Origin: Meghimatium bilineatum
Lineage: Eukaryota > Mollusca > Gastropoda > Stylommatophora > Philomycidae
Direction of reading: 5' to 3'
Length of the DNA stretch: 64,000 nt
Assembly: GCA_034231615.1 (NCBI GenBank)
Contig: CM067315.1
Location: forward strand, 34,372,156-34,436,155
A program made the position numbers and the translations under genes. Positions within the stretch are counted from its first letter, which is position 1. Each line of letters begins with the position of its first letter. Positions 20,395 through 31,021 of the stretch are shown here, one piece after another. Below the pieces are notes generated by a model. It ran no database searches and was not told the DNA's origin. It worked only from the letters and a program-made list of their open reading frames with translations.

Positions 20395-20760
20395 TTCCCA
20401 ACTTTCTTCGTCATCTCATCATCAAGTGTCGTGTTAGTAACGAAGGTTGGCTGCAACGAACCTCCATAATATCCTATCTCTTGCCTTGGTAGTGCACTCT
20501 GCTGGACTTTAATCTGTGCATCTCGTGATGTTTTTCTCCTTGTATCTCTGCTACCTCTTTGCTCACCTTCCCTCGACTTTTCCATCAAGTAAGGTCTTCA
20601 ACAAAACGTCATGTCTTTTGATATGTCCAAAACACTTCATTTGTTTGATCCTTGGTTCTTTTTCCATACGAAGTGTTGTAAGTAAAATAGCTTCGTATAA
20701 AATGGGAAATATTACGATGTTTGGAAAGAAGACATTGGCTATATTCTTCGCACCCTGAAC
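20395..20760 (-). mobile_element. LINE RT-tail fragment (FGHIKRH type)
   Basis: On the minus strand KQMKCFGHIKRHDVLLK (about 20650-20600) and LLDGKVEG, then the R-rich GRPRRRW region (eroded) and an RQEIGYYGGSLQPTFVTN end with DDEMTKKVG. The order of boxes is that of an RT C-terminal tail. Frameshifted. Confidence 0.65.
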
Positions 20761-21088
20761 TTTGCCGCACAGGCGCAGCAGACTAGATGAACACCTCCAT
20801 CCCGACTGCCGTACAAACTAGTGCGACAGTAGAAGAACAATACAATGCCAATAGCTAGTGCACTAACTGCATAAGCGTGTAGTACAAAAATTCAACATTA
20901 CTTTATCATGACCCGCTGATGTTGAACAGGTTTTGAACTGAATCCTCCTCCACAGCATAGATCCCGAAGAATCTTCAAGACAGAATAGGCTATTATGGTA
21001 CGCTTTTGTATTTGTTCACTGACCAGCTGTTGCTGAAAGTCAGAAGGGAAGCACATAGTAACGAAGTTGACTGTCATTCCATTCTGAG
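20761..21088. other. Unannotated
   Basis: Nothing recognised. Confidence 0.4.
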
Positions 21089-21089
21089 A

Positions 21090-21468
21090 TTATTATTTTT
21101 TCGTTCGTCTATCACATGTGATAATGAGCATCTGTTACATCGTTTGTAATTCAATTATCTAATTATTGACTATGAATTCCTAGATGGCTAATATGCCCTA
21201 TTCTGACAGAAATATCATTGGGCAATTTGGACTTGGAATTACCACCGTAGACGGTTTTTGGTCTATATGTATTTTCTGCTGGTGATCTATTGCATTTCAC
21301 CAGTTTTCACAAAATGCGCTACGCATTTTCTGACTGTAGTGTGCCATGTGGTGCATGTTCATCCCATGTATATTGGTCTAGTTTAAAGGTATTCAGTGAA
21401 GTCTTTAACGAGTCTTTATAGCGCTTCTTTTAGCCACCTTGATCATTCCTTCTGCAATTCACCTGCGG
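21090..21468 (-). mobile_element. LINE-W 3' fragment
   Basis: Collinear with 48705-49090: GAGCATCTGTTACATCGTTT, TGGGCAATTTGGACTTGGAA, TATTGGTCTAGTTTAAAGGT and AGTGAAGTCTTTAACGAGTC. It is interrupted at 21469 by the SINE-B1 that follows. Confidence 0.7.
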
Positions 21469-21469
21469 A

Positions 21470-21577
21470 GTGCCCGGCCGAAATGCGCAGATATCGCTGC
21501 TAACCATGTCATAAAATATTCCGCTCATCGGGCTACATTCTGATAATCTTCAGGAGTTCGAGAACGAATGCAGAATA
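21470..21577 (+). mobile_element. SINE-B1, 5'-truncated
   Basis: GCCCGGCCGAAATGCGCAGA, then GGCTACATTCTGATAATCTT and GAGTTCGAGAACGAATGCAG match the 3' part of B1. Confidence 0.75.
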
Positions 21578-22108
21578 TAATCATCTAGGAGCTGAAGAAC
21601 ACAACACTTTCTTGCAAGGCCAATGTCTTAAGTTGAAGTTTCTCGTCTTCCGGGTGTTTCCCACGACTTTCTTAATACCAAACGCGCGTACTTTTTACTC
21701 TGACGCAAACTACATGTGTTTCTGATTTCGACAACCACACCTAAAAGTACACCCAGAAGTATTGACTCACAACGATTGCTGCACGAAAATAACACGGCAC
21801 ACGCAAAAATGTGTACTTACTAACAGTATATATAATAATAATAACAACAGTACTCGCAAACCGCAACGCTAATACGCACTTTATAAGTCGGGAAGGGGGG
21901 GGGGGGGGTTCTGCTAACCGCGTAATATTTTCTCAATTCGAGGTGGATGGGAGGTATGTTAACAGATGGTAGACATGTGCATTGTTCGGGGGTGTAAGAA
22001 TGAAGAGGTTGTGGGCGGAATCAAATTGGCATAGATGTGAGGTTTCAGCAAATATAGATGCAGATAAGAGAACTAAAGAGAGGGGAGAACTAAAGAGAGG
22101 TAGAGACA
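21578..22108. other. Unannotated; G tract
   Basis: A run of about 14 G at 21895-21908 and a short AT/AAT patch at 21830-21850. No gene recognised. Confidence 0.4.
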
Positions 22109-22111
22109 TAT

Positions 22112-22310
22112 AAAACACTTTATATACATATATATATATAGTCTTATGTCGAGTGATTATATATATATATACATATATATAGTCTTATGTCGAGTGATTA
22201 TATATATATACATATATATAGTGTTATGTCGAGTGATTATATATATACATATATATAGTGTTATGTCGAGTGATTATATATATATATATATATAGTGTAA
22301 TGTCGAGTGG
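22112..22310 (+). repeat. TA-rich minisatellite, about 5 units of 40-50 bp
   Basis: AGTCTTATGTCGAGTGATTA or AGTGTTATGTCGAGTGATTA alternates with ATATATATACATATATATA spacers of varying length. Confidence 0.9.
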
Positions 22311-22446
22311 TGTAGGTTATCTTGCTTTCCCAGTGTCTTTAATAAGTTCTATTGATATTCTCCCATGCCGTGATGACAACCCGTCAAGCAACTTCTCTTG
22401 TTGTTTTCCTCTATCTCTTCTCCCCTTGTTCTTACGGTGGGTACAT
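22290..22446 (-). mobile_element. LINE-K tail fragment
   Basis: On the minus strand KNKGRRDRGKQQEKLLDGLS (about 22430-22375) matches the R-G-x-x-x-E-K-x-L-D block of the LINE-K copy at 56085-56515, followed by an ELIKDTG segment. Confidence 0.65.
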
Positions 22447-23165
22447 CATCCGCGATCAATTGTTAAACATCCAGTCCAATATTGATCTTGTATAGAACTG
22501 TTTATTTTAGGTATCTTTTCCTTCTTTCTTTAGTGTTCATTCCCAAACTCCCGCTGCATTTCTTTTGTAGCAGGACAATGGTCCTACTAGATTTCCAGCA
22601 GGATGTAGTCCAGAAAATGGAAATGTGTGTGTCACCGTTTTATTTGCGCCAATGGCTCGACACATCCGTCTTCAGCGGATGTTAGGCCATCTAATACTGC
22701 ACAATTGATCTATAATGCTAATACACAACACTTGATGACGTATACAGACTGTTACTACACAATAGATGATGACGCTTCTATGCTGCTACTACACAACTTC
22801 TGGACATCCTGGATTCTCTACACCCTGTATCGCAGAGAAACTATTATGGGCCAGGCTGTTCTGTGATCCGCAAAACTGGTTCTGGTGTCTGTGTTGCTAC
22901 CAATTCGGTGTGTGATTCTAGACGACAATGATCCATTCTCAGTCGAAATATAGTCACCTGTTCATTTCTATTCAATTTATTCATGTCTTGCTTGGAGTTA
23001 TAGTTTGTTTCGTTCTCTCCACTGAAGTCGCATATATTGTTTTAGCAGAGATTTACTTCCCTGAAGCTTTGAGGTACGCAAATCTGAGGGAGGTACGCAG
23101 ATCTGAGGAAGGTAGCCTTCGGTGGATACTAAATATTCAAGTTTTACCCTTCTCAATTTCCTTTA
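22447..23165 (-). mobile_element. LINE-H 3' region, split by a SINE
   Basis: Collinear with 42206-42298 plus 44056-44330: CGATCAATTGTTAAACATCC (22452), GTTAGGCCATCT (22681), GGGCCAGGCTGTTCTGTG (22847) and TTCGGTGTGTGATTCTAGAC (22905). A SINE-B2 at 22517-22679 interrupts it. The 39 bp at 22816-22854 are the single-copy counterpart of the unit amplified 45 times at 42299-44055. Confidence 0.7.
22517..22679 (-). mobile_element. SINE-B2 inserted in LINE-H
   Basis: Minus-strand B2 with the tail at the left (TTTCCTTCTTTCTTTAG). Comparison with the uninterrupted LINE-H at 42270-42290 shows an extra block of about 175-180 bp here. Flanks ATTTTAGGTATCT (22504-22516) and TGTTAGGCCATCT (22680-22692) look like a decayed target duplication. 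Confidence 0.8.
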
Positions 23166-23554
23166 AATCTTGAATGTCTGCCTGTAAATTGTGTTTTAAT
23201 TTGTCTCCTAACATAAGCATCTCTAAGGATGTCTACATAACAAAGTTAAATCCCATTATAACAACTTGGTCGCAAATATTTATGTAATAACAGAAATTCG
23301 CTATATATAATAAAAACAATAAATATAATTGGGGATTTTGAAGTGTTTAAAAAGAGGTGCCAAAAGATTGTTTAGTACACCGTCGACTGACGTGGGGATT
23401 TCCTCTCCGGATTGTCTGTAGTTTACTCCCTTGGATTGAGGCCTTACTGTGCAGTAGGTGAATAAATACGACAGAAGACACAAGAAAGAAAATGTGACAA
23501 TGATTTTGTTAACAGGTGACAGGTTTGCAGCTTATTCCCCAACTTCCCTTATGT
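23166..23554. other. Unannotated
   Basis: No gene or repeat family recognised before the AT microsatellite. Confidence 0.4.

Positions 23555-23555
<1 letters not shown>

Positions 23556-23628
<73 letters not shown>
23556..23628. repeat. (AT)n microsatellite
   Basis: About 36 uninterrupted AT dinucleotides. Confidence 0.98.
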
Positions 23629-23631
<3 letters not shown>

Positions 23632-23744
23632 GTATGCCTGTGACACACCATACATCACGGATGTATGCACACAGTGTTACTAGCGTGTATATCACGGTAG
23701 TAAATAACTTATCGTTGTTTTGTGTTAGACAATTACACACAACT

Positions 23745-23830
23745 TATAAAAACAACACAAGAGACAGAGAGTTACGGAGAAGCATGATTGCCTACGGCAC
23801 TCGGCATGGCACTTGATTGAATGATATTAT
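23745..23830 (+). mobile_element. LINE-K 3' end
   Basis: RDRELRRSMIAYGTRHGT (23762-23815) then two stops is the C-terminus of LINE-K, as at 34060-34108. Confidence 0.65.
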
Positions 23831-23884
23831 TCATGTCAACATGCAGTAAATAATAACTTGATCTACTCAGTCGAAATAGTGAGA

Positions 23885-24470
23885 ATTGCCTTTTGGGTGG
23901 TCGACTTTCCTAACAGCTTTAATGAAAGTCCTCTTTTACTGGAAGATGATTTCTTGGTCCTTTTGTTGGTACATCCATTGCTAGGATATTTGCCTTTCAT
24001 TTTCCTGGTATGCCACAGTGTGAAGACATGTTAATCAGGTGACAGGTGTACGCCTCAGCCTGGCTTCTCCGACTTCAGAATATGTGCTTGCTTGGGCAGA
24101 ACTGTGGTCCGGCTCGCTGCCAGGGATGGTCTGACCAATATTATTTTCTAGCCTCCGTTGGACTAAGCCCCATCACCACTTCACGGAGTTGGTCCTAATA
24201 GGGAATGTCTTCATTATTATCATGTCCTTCACCATTCTCTTATCCACTCCATACGCTCTTCAAGTTATGCCATTCTACTCTTATCCTGTTCGACTTATTT
24301 TCCTGATTTGTTTTCTTATAACCCTTAACAAGTTTACCTTGATTTAATCTTTACCTCCTATCACCATCACACCATATGTGCGGTTGTACGTAAAGTATGC
24401 TGCATGTCTGTTGTCCTTTTTCTTATGAGGGCTTTTTAGTCGAAACGTCATATATAGCTGTGTCTTGTTG
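23885..24470 (-). mobile_element. LINE-R 5' region fragment
   Basis: On the minus strand ACGTTTCGACTAAAAAGCCC (24450-24431) and GATGGGGCTTAG (about 24160) match the start of the LINE-R element at 60598-60660, as does the GGACCACAGT block. Further downstream lies a Lys/Ser-rich segment (KRTKKSSSSKRGLSLKLLGK, about 23960-23900) of unknown function. Confidence 0.6.
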
Positions 24471-24755
24471 AAAGTATGTTTTGTTTAAACATTTGGTCAC
24501 ACTTAAGCATATTTATAAATATTGCAGTCAACCTTCATTGCGGAGACGATATTTGATGGATATGAGACAAATTTTCATTTATTTTGTTATTTGCCCTATG
24601 CTACTCCAGCTCTCTTATTTCCTGTATCGAGTTGTATCACAACACTGCCGTTTTATCCCTGCAGCACGCCTAGCCATGAAACAGGAATTTATAGGATTCA
24701 TCCCCTTAAAATTGACTACGCAATATACATTTTTAACTGCCATACTAATAGTGCT

Positions 24756-24945
24756 GGCTATGTGGCACAGAGCGCGTCCTTGACGACCAAAGTACTAGTA
24801 CGATGCCCGCCACATGCAATTGTGTATTCGGACCGTTCAAAAAGAAATGGAAAACTTCTGAACGTATTTATATTGCCTAGAAAATAGAAACAGCCACACA
24901 AAAAATGATGGGTTGATGGCTACGTCCTAAATAGGATTCGCTACC
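24756..24945 (+). mobile_element. SINE-T copy
   Basis: TGTGGCACAGAGCGCGTCC, CAATTGTGTATTCGGACC, GAACGTATTTATATTGCC and GATGGCTACGTCCTAAATAG match the SINE-T at 18299. The B box is eroded. Confidence 0.85.
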
Positions 24946-25054
24946 AAAAATATATCACATATTTAAAGAATTCCAGCCTGTCTCAAACTGAATGGTTCTA
25001 GAAACAGTCACCTTTCTTAAACCCACATTTACACCATATTTCCACACGAAGGTT

Positions 25055-25415
25055 TGTATCCCTCATCGGGTTCACAAATGAGACGTTGGAGGACAGCTAT
25101 AAATGTCACCAGAAGAGACCGACAGAGAAATGAAGATATCAGGAAAGAAACGATCAACATATAACGTAAAGACTACATCGAGAGACAGCAGACCTGGTGG
25201 TTTGGCTACATCGTGACAATGAAACCAAACACCACCAGCCCTTCGTGCAAACACCAGTAGAAGTCCGGACTACAGGATACTATGAAAACCAAGAACTAGA
25301 TGAGTGGAAACAATCAAAGAAATCTTAAAGAGACTCGGGCTAACCATGGCCAATGCGATATAACTAACCAAAGACAGACAATTCCAACTTTCCAAGCCCC
25401 CAAAGACGCTTATCA
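25055..25415 (+). mobile_element. LINE-Q RT-tail fragment
   Basis: MRRWRTAINVTRRDRQRNED (25078-25137), a D-Y-I-E-R-Q-Q-x-W-W-F-G-Y-I block (25170-25215) and a downstream K-E-I-L-K-R region match the order Ixxx-RRDR-RNED to QIxWFGHI in these RTs. Several stops. Confidence 0.65.
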
Positions 25416-25788
25416 GTAAAAGTGGAAATGACAAAAGATACATAAGTCACATAACCTGGATGGTCTCTGCGACACCGCTGGATCATCAATCAACAATGCC
25501 TGCCAGCTATGCACTTATTTATGCTGTTCTGCGAGAGACAACACTATCCATTCCCCGATATTACTATCCCATAATTTCTTTATCCTGGTATCTATCTTCC
25601 CAGGTGGTGGGTTTCAAAGTCCACGTATTGATTGTATTGCAGCTCCCGCATTGCTAGACAGGCTAATTTGAAGCCAAGTTTTCACAATTATTATTTTTTT
25701 TCAACGTTTACTGGCATCACAAACATTTAATTTTACTTTTACCATTTCTTAATTTTGTTCTTACAAATTACTCAAAATGATTGTATTA
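25416..25788. other. Unannotated
   Basis: No feature recognised. Confidence 0.4.
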
Positions 25789-25789
25789 T

Positions 25790-25930
25790 CTTCTGCTTTT
25801 GTTCTCAAACTCCTTTTGACTATCCCGCTGTATTTTGGAGAACATATCAGCTATATCATGGGCTACAGCTTAATCTGTGCCTTCACATCCGACTTCAGCG
25901 TGACTTTTTGGCCACTTTCATACATAGCGT
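25790..25930 (-). mobile_element. SINE-B1, degraded
   Basis: CTTCTGCTTTTGTTCTCAAA, then TATCATGGGCTACAGC and CACATCCGACTTCAGCGTGA match minus-strand B1 in order. It ends a few bases before the LINE-R fragment at 25934. Confidence 0.65.
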
Positions 25931-25933
25931 ACC

Positions 25934-26998
25934 ATGAAGGAAAGATTCCAAAATCTAGCAATGGGGCGACTGAAAAGGAGCAGCTTTATCCATCAAGCTA
26001 AACGACTCCGTAGACAACTTACAGACCTACCTGAAGTTGACAGCCCCTTAAGGTCTGTACCAGAACAAACCCTGTGGAGTGAAAGCCATGAAATGCCAAT
26101 ATACATTCAGACCCATGTGAAAGGAATACTAAGCGAGGACGAACAGAACAGTGTGCAGCGAATGACAGTCACCCTCAGTTTCCTGGATGAGGAATATCCA
26201 CAAGATATATGGGTCAGAGTGTACACAGATGGGTCAGCACAGAATGCTGTGAGGAATGGAGGTGCAGGTGTATATATAGAATATCCACACAAGCCTAGAG
26301 ATACAATCAGAACACCGACAGGAAAATTCTGCAATAATTATGATGCAGAAATCCAGGCAATTAGTGTGGCAACTAAAAAACTGCTGAACTCCAACTCTGA
26401 CCTACAGCCTGTGGTATTCCTGACAGATGCAAGGTCAGTGCTTCAAGCTCTCCAGTCTAGAAAACTAACAGACTTAAAAAAAAACTACTTAGCGAATTGT
26501 CTTACCAGTATAGGGTAACAAGGCAGTGGATACCCTCTCACTGTGGAATACCAGGAAATGAAAAAGCAGACCAACTGGCTAAGGAAGGTGCTGCCGAAGA
26601 CCAACCAGATATACCAATCACCTACCATCAGAAAAAAACAGATGATAAAGTCAATAAGAAAGCCACAAACACCAACACAAGATGACTATCACATTATGAA
26701 CAGATCAGAACAAGTTATAATTTTACCCTCAGAACAGGACACAACCGACTCCGCGGTCACATGAACACAAAATTCAAGATTGGCAACACGGCCATGTGTA
26801 CAGGCAGCACAGGGTGCCAAACATATACTTCAAGAGTGTTCTGAGCATGAAACGCTGAGGCAGACATATTGGCCAGAGGAAACAACACTGGCATCAAAGC
26901 TCTATGGGACACTGTATGAACCACAAAAGACAGTGAGTTTTATTAAGGAGACAGAATTACAGATATAGACATGTTTCAAGTGAACGAAAGAAGAAGAA
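25934..26998 (+). pseudogene. LINE-R 3' part with RNase H, 5'-truncated and frameshifted
   Basis: The first frame (25934-26518, 194 codons) starts with KERFQNLAMGRLKRSSFIHQ, also seen at 63585-63640 in the element at the right end. It then carries RNase H motifs: YTDGSAQN (26222-26245, first Asp), NYDAEIQ (26335-26355, Glu) and LTDARSVLQAL (26419-26451, second Asp). The frame shifts near 26500, and the last motif WIPSHCGIPGNEKAD (26527-26571) is in a new frame. Stops follow, and the element ends GTGAACGAAAGAAGAAGAAG at about 26980. RNase H of this kind is typical of I-type non-LTR retrotransposons. The RT part is missing. Confidence 0.9.
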
Positions 26999-26999
26999 G

Positions 27000-27533
27000 A
27001 ACCCCTCCTCCTTTTTCCCAATTATCCACGAACTTGCCGGTCAGTAAAAATAGCCCTGATTCGCCAATTTTGATTTCCTGTCCTATTTTTCCCCCCTCCC
27101 CCCGTTTTAATGCACTGCGGTTGGTTATTTTAGCTAAGAAGGAAAGTCGATTCTAATCAATTTGTTCCAGTGATGTCACAGATTTATCCTGCGAACGAAG
27201 ATAGGAAATAACCGGTTGTCATCACTGATAAATTGTTTAGCATGTCAATCAAATGATAACACGTGCAGTTGTGATAACACTGTATACCAAGACGACGGTT
27301 TATTTCTCCCGTCTTTCTTGTTTTCCGTAAAAGTATTTTGGCAGAAACATTATATGTCTGATTTTGTCATCTGTAAAACTATATCACTCAGCTTTTTCAC
27401 CTTTTGTAAAGCAATCAAACATATATTGCATGGAAAAGTCACGTGACATTGCATGAGATCAGCACGCAGAACTATTCTGAAGAAGGACTTGGTATAGTCG
27501 AAGCTCACACATTTTCTATAAATTAGTATAAAT
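27000..27533. other. Unannotated
   Basis: Pyrimidine-rich start (27000-27110). Open frames of 61-76 codons have no domain I recognise. Confidence 0.4.
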
Positions 27534-27534
27534 T

Positions 27535-27718
27535 AGTAGCATATCCTATTTAAGATGTAGCATTTTCAGCTGTAGTGATTTCCTAGGCAATAACAATAAT
27601 TTAGTAGTTTGTCATTGCTTTCTGAACGGTCCAGTGCACAATTGCCTAAGATGGGATTTGAACTCCATACATTGACCGTCACAGACTGTACCACTTCTCC
27701 CGACTTTCTAGCTATACT
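27535..27718 (-). mobile_element. SINE-T copy (minus)
   Basis: Reverse complement of the SINE-T body: GTAGTGATTTCCTAGGCAAT, then GTTTGTCATTGC and GCACAATTG, then GATTTGAACTCC, the inverse of a B box, at about 27655. Confidence 0.85.
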
Positions 27719-27964
27719 AGTTGAAATTAGTTGAGGACGGGAACTCCCGACAATGCCTTCTGGAAACCGACTGTTTTTGTGACTTCTTAACCTGTCCTTT
27801 TTATAATCTTGAGGTCCGTGGCTGATCTTTTATCGTGATATATCCTACTTTATCTTGCTTGTCATTTGCTGGTCGCCAGTTTGTTACTGGGGTCCGAAAC
27901 AATTGCAAAACATAGCAACACTGCTTTCCATGCATACCTTAAGAGATTACTAATGTGGTTATGA
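27719..27964. other. Unannotated
   Basis: Nothing recognised. Confidence 0.4.
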
Positions 27965-27965
27965 G

Positions 27966-28152
27966 GTGATGTTGGCTGTCCCATCCCATATAGGGTCAGA
28001 GTGACCCAGAAGTCATGTTTAGGTCTGATGTGTCAGATGGAAAACGTGCAGACATCGTAGCAAATCTATAAACCATAACACAAGGCATTCCGTTCTCAGG
28101 ACTACATCCTGATATTCCACAGAAGTTTGAGAACGAACAAATAAGAAGAAGT
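27966..28152 (+). mobile_element. SINE-B1, 5'-truncated
   Basis: GTTGGCTGTCCCATCCCATA, GGTCAGAGTGACCCAGAAGT, GACTACATCCTGATATTCCA and TTTGAGAACGAACAAATAAG then GAAGAAG follow B1 order. Confidence 0.85.
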
Positions 28153-28319
28153 GGCTGATTATATAAAGTATACGAGAAACGACAACTAACCAGCCACATC
28201 AGCTCTCATAACTATTCTAGAAAAGCAACTGGTATCTACTGTAACAGGAAAATTCCAGTAATGTTTGCTGATAAATGACTGTTTTTATGACGTCTATCAT
28301 GTCCCTTTGTATCCAGATG

Positions 28320-28472
28320 TCCGTGATAAAGCCAATAGATAGAAAAGATACAACCAATAGATGTCAATTGATATAGAAGATTTAGCCAATAGATAGATAA
28401 GATTTAGCCAATAGATGTCAAGAGATAGATAAGATATAGCAAATAGATGTCAATTTATAGATAAGATCTCTA
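28320..28472 (+). repeat. Imperfect tandem repeat, AGCCAATAGAT units
   Basis: About six occurrences of CCAATAGAT with alternating AGATAAGATTT or GTCAATTGATAG linkers; units 22-33 bp. Confidence 0.8.
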
Positions 28473-28898
28473 TTCTATATACACAGATATATTTATATAG
28501 TACGTAACTCTCACATTTTAGGAGTAGCGAGTCCATTCTTTCCTCTAAGACAATAGTGTATGTGGGCAAAAATCGATCTCCATGAGCTGAAACATTTCTA
28601 ACATCACTTTTTCTTGGACTTTTTGTATCTTATATTCTACCTTTTCCACACTTTCTATACCTAAAAAGGGTAACACCTTTTTAGCTTGTGTTATTTACAC
28701 CGGTTATATCTCTTACTATAGGAACTTTACACACATTTATATACTAAGTCTTGTGCGCCAAATCCAAACTCTGCGCCAATTGATAAAAATGTGTGCGCTA
28801 GCACATCGTAGCGCAGCTTCGTGGGAATAGTGCGACCCTGGTGTGTGGAAACAAAGTAACTCAACAACCAGACATTGAGAAAAATGCCTTTAGTAGGG
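28473..28898. other. Unannotated
   Basis: No repeat or gene recognised. Confidence 0.4.
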
Positions 28899-28899
28899 A

Positions 28900-29000
28900 G
28901 ATGTACATAAATAACGTCAATAATTGGAGGGGGGCGGGTCTTTAAAAGTCTGAAAGTTGCTTACAGGGAAAGTTTGATAAATGTTGACGTCAACAATAGT
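28900..29000 (+). repeat. G-rich dispersed repeat
   Basis: AACGTCAATAATTGGAGGGG, then TAAAAGTCTGAAAGTTGC and TGTTGACGTCAACAATAG. The ACGTCAA motif next to a G run recurs at 14445 (minus) and 33335. Confidence 0.45.
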
Positions 29001-29364
29001 CTTTTTCTACACCAATTAAATGAAATCTGAATTTTTTTCTAAAAATGTGACATGTTTTTTCTTCTGCAAACAAACTTTAAGGAGTGAGGCATGATTTGCT
29101 TCATGCTTGTTCCTTATTTATACTGCGAACTAAAGTAACACACATCTATAAATCGTGGTACATTATGTTTATTGATTATCCATGATTCACTACCACCTGA
29201 CAGCATCCACCAGCTACAACAGTATGGGAGTTTGTTTTGTTTATTGACACCAATTTTACTCTAGCGAACGATGAAGACTTGTTTGCTAGGTGTGATTTCG
29301 TTTCTACTTTTTTGTGCATTTTAAATTTTAATTTATCAACCGTTTGTTCTAACGAATCATGACC
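29001..29364. other. Unannotated
   Basis: No feature recognised. Confidence 0.4.
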
Positions 29365-29365
29365 G

Positions 29366-29518
29366 GACTGGTACATGACCAGATTTTCATTATTTTCGTG
29401 AATTTATTGTTCGGCTTTGGGTTTCTTTGTTTGTTTCTGTGCGTGTGACTGCAAGTGTATAAATAGTATCCAACGAGAATCACAAACGTCACGAATGATG
29501 CCTTTACTTTCTGTACTG
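29366..29518. mobile_element. MITE-2 copy, decayed
   Basis: TTTTCATTATTTTCGTGAAT in the left arm and CAAGTGTATAAATAGTATCC, AACGAGAATCACAAACGTCA in the right arm follow MITE-2. Confidence 0.55.
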
Positions 29519-29702
29519 ACATGTCTTTCTGTTACATTTGATTCGTGGATCCCAACCCATGGATGAGCGAACCGAAATGGGAATTTTCTGTGGGGCTGCC
29601 GGCTGTAGCGATAAACTCAAATAGATTATTGATTTTAAAGCAATCGATTTGAATCCCTTGAAAACGTACGTCACTGTTGCTTCTCTGAGCTGACATAAGA
29701 AG

Positions 29703-29965
29703 ATGCATTGGTACAAAATATATTATCTTCCCTTGGACGTTGTGACTGGACTACCAGAACCGCGATCAACACTATTTTTTTATGGTTGTAAAGCTGATGT
29801 AACCATATTGGATTACCATCCGCAATTGTCCACAGATTCAAAGCCAATTGAGAGATGGTACAAATATATCAGACTTTGGCTGATCACCAGATTTGTCACA
29901 TGTCACAGTGACACTGCTGTCCAGATCACCCCTTCATACATGTAGGCTATATAAATACAAATAAA
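29703..29965 (+). other. 80-codon open frame followed by AATAAA, unassigned
   Basis: An open frame from ATG 29703 to 29945 encodes an ordinary-looking globular composition (LPLDVVTGLPEPRSTLFFYG near the start). A possible poly(A) signal AATAAA lies at about 29960. I recognise no domain. It could be a gene fragment, an element remnant or chance. Confidence 0.25.
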
Positions 29966-30179
29966 GTCGTAATTTCTTGTAAACTTATTCTCATATAATT
30001 TTAAGGTGGCGGTGCCACATCTTTTTTTTATTGTTACATCCAGGGCTGTAGATATGCCCTTTGTATGAAGTTATCTGAGAAAAATTATGGAAGGATCAGT
30101 TCCTCATAATCCTATGCTTTCTTGTGACTATTTGTATCCACTTTCTTGCGTGCCCTCTAAGGGTCTGTCCTAAGTTTCA

Positions 30180-30465
30180 TTCATTTCATTTTCCTTTTGC
30201 GCTGAAGTTAGCACGTAGGGCAGAGGTCAGATCTCTCCAATTATGTCTGTTCAAAGCTATTCTGTGCAGTTCTTAAATAGTATGAATATTGGTTGTTTTA
30301 CTTTCTCTAAGTATTGTTGTTCTGAGTGTTTCTTTTGGTCTACCCCTTGCTCTTTTGCCTGTAGGTATCCATTCAAGAGATTGGTGGTGTATTCTGTTGG
30401 TGTCTGCACGTAGGACATGCCCGATGTAGGACCAACGGCGTTTTCTGCTAACATCTGTGATGAAA
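30180..30465 (-). mobile_element. LINE-P tail, single-copy 3' end
   Basis: On the minus strand RRWSYIGHVLRADTNRIHHQ (about 30440-30385), GKRARGRPKETLRTT (30365-30325) and NWRDLTSALRA (30240-30208) reproduce the boxes of LINE-P at 10937-11160. Minus-strand bases 30239-30186 align with the final unit of the 49-bp array and its exit (12750-12803) at 41 of 54 positions, so this copy shows the unamplified state. Confidence 0.8.
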
Positions 30466-30570
30466 TTGTCCTAAGTTACCACAACCAAAACAATTGTGTG
30501 TCAATTTTTTACACACCCCCCCCCCCCCAAATGTCAGTACAATGTAGGGACAGCTCCCTCTACTAACTTT
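30466..30570 (-). repeat. C-tract and GTAATTTATGGACAGC-like repeat
   Basis: A run of about 14 C at 30517-30530 followed by ACAATGTAGGGACAGCTCCC. I recall a similar G-run plus ATGGACAGCCCC motif as common in invertebrate genomes, but I cannot verify it here. Confidence 0.35.
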
Positions 30571-30577
30571 CATGTTC

Positions 30578-30712
30578 TGAGTTCCTTACAAAAAAATTTG
30601 TGGAGAAAAAAACTGAACAAAAATTCCCTCCCTTATCTAATTGCCATGTTGTGATTTGCATTAAAAAAAATTTAGTGGAGAATTAACCCCAAACAAAAAT
30701 CCCCTCCCTTCT
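30578..30712 (+). repeat. Imperfect direct duplication of about 60 bp
   Basis: AAAAAAATTTGTGGAGAA with AACAAAAATTCCCTCCCTTA (30590-30635) and AAAAAAATTTAGTGGAGAAT with ACAAAAATCCCCTCCCTT (30661-30710). Confidence 0.7.
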
Positions 30713-30839
30713 ATCCGAACTTGGCCACAACTATGATATAACCAAACTTAACTTAAGTCTGCGGTTAAAAGAAGTGTTGCTCAGCTCACAATAAGAGAAA
30801 GGCCTACAAATATATTTTCACTTGTTCCATAAGTAGGTT

Positions 30840-30976
30840 TAGCAAGACAAGTTATGGCAAGACAAGTTATTGCAAGACAAGTTATTGCAAGACAAGTTAT
30901 GGCAAGACTTAAGTTATGGCAAGACAAGTTATGGCAAGACAAATTATGGCAAGACAAGTTATAGAAAGACAAGTTT
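30840..30976 (+). repeat. 15-bp minisatellite, about 9 units
   Basis: GCAAGACAAGTTATG/T repeats, with one 16-18 bp variant (GCAAGACTTAAGTTATG). Confidence 0.95.
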
Positions 30977-31021
30977 CTGAATATTACTTTTCTAGGTAGA
31001 TCTGTTATTCCTAGCATTGTC

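Noticed and set aside
23549-23740. IY-repeat peptide
   Set aside because: Translation of the (AT)n microsatellite.
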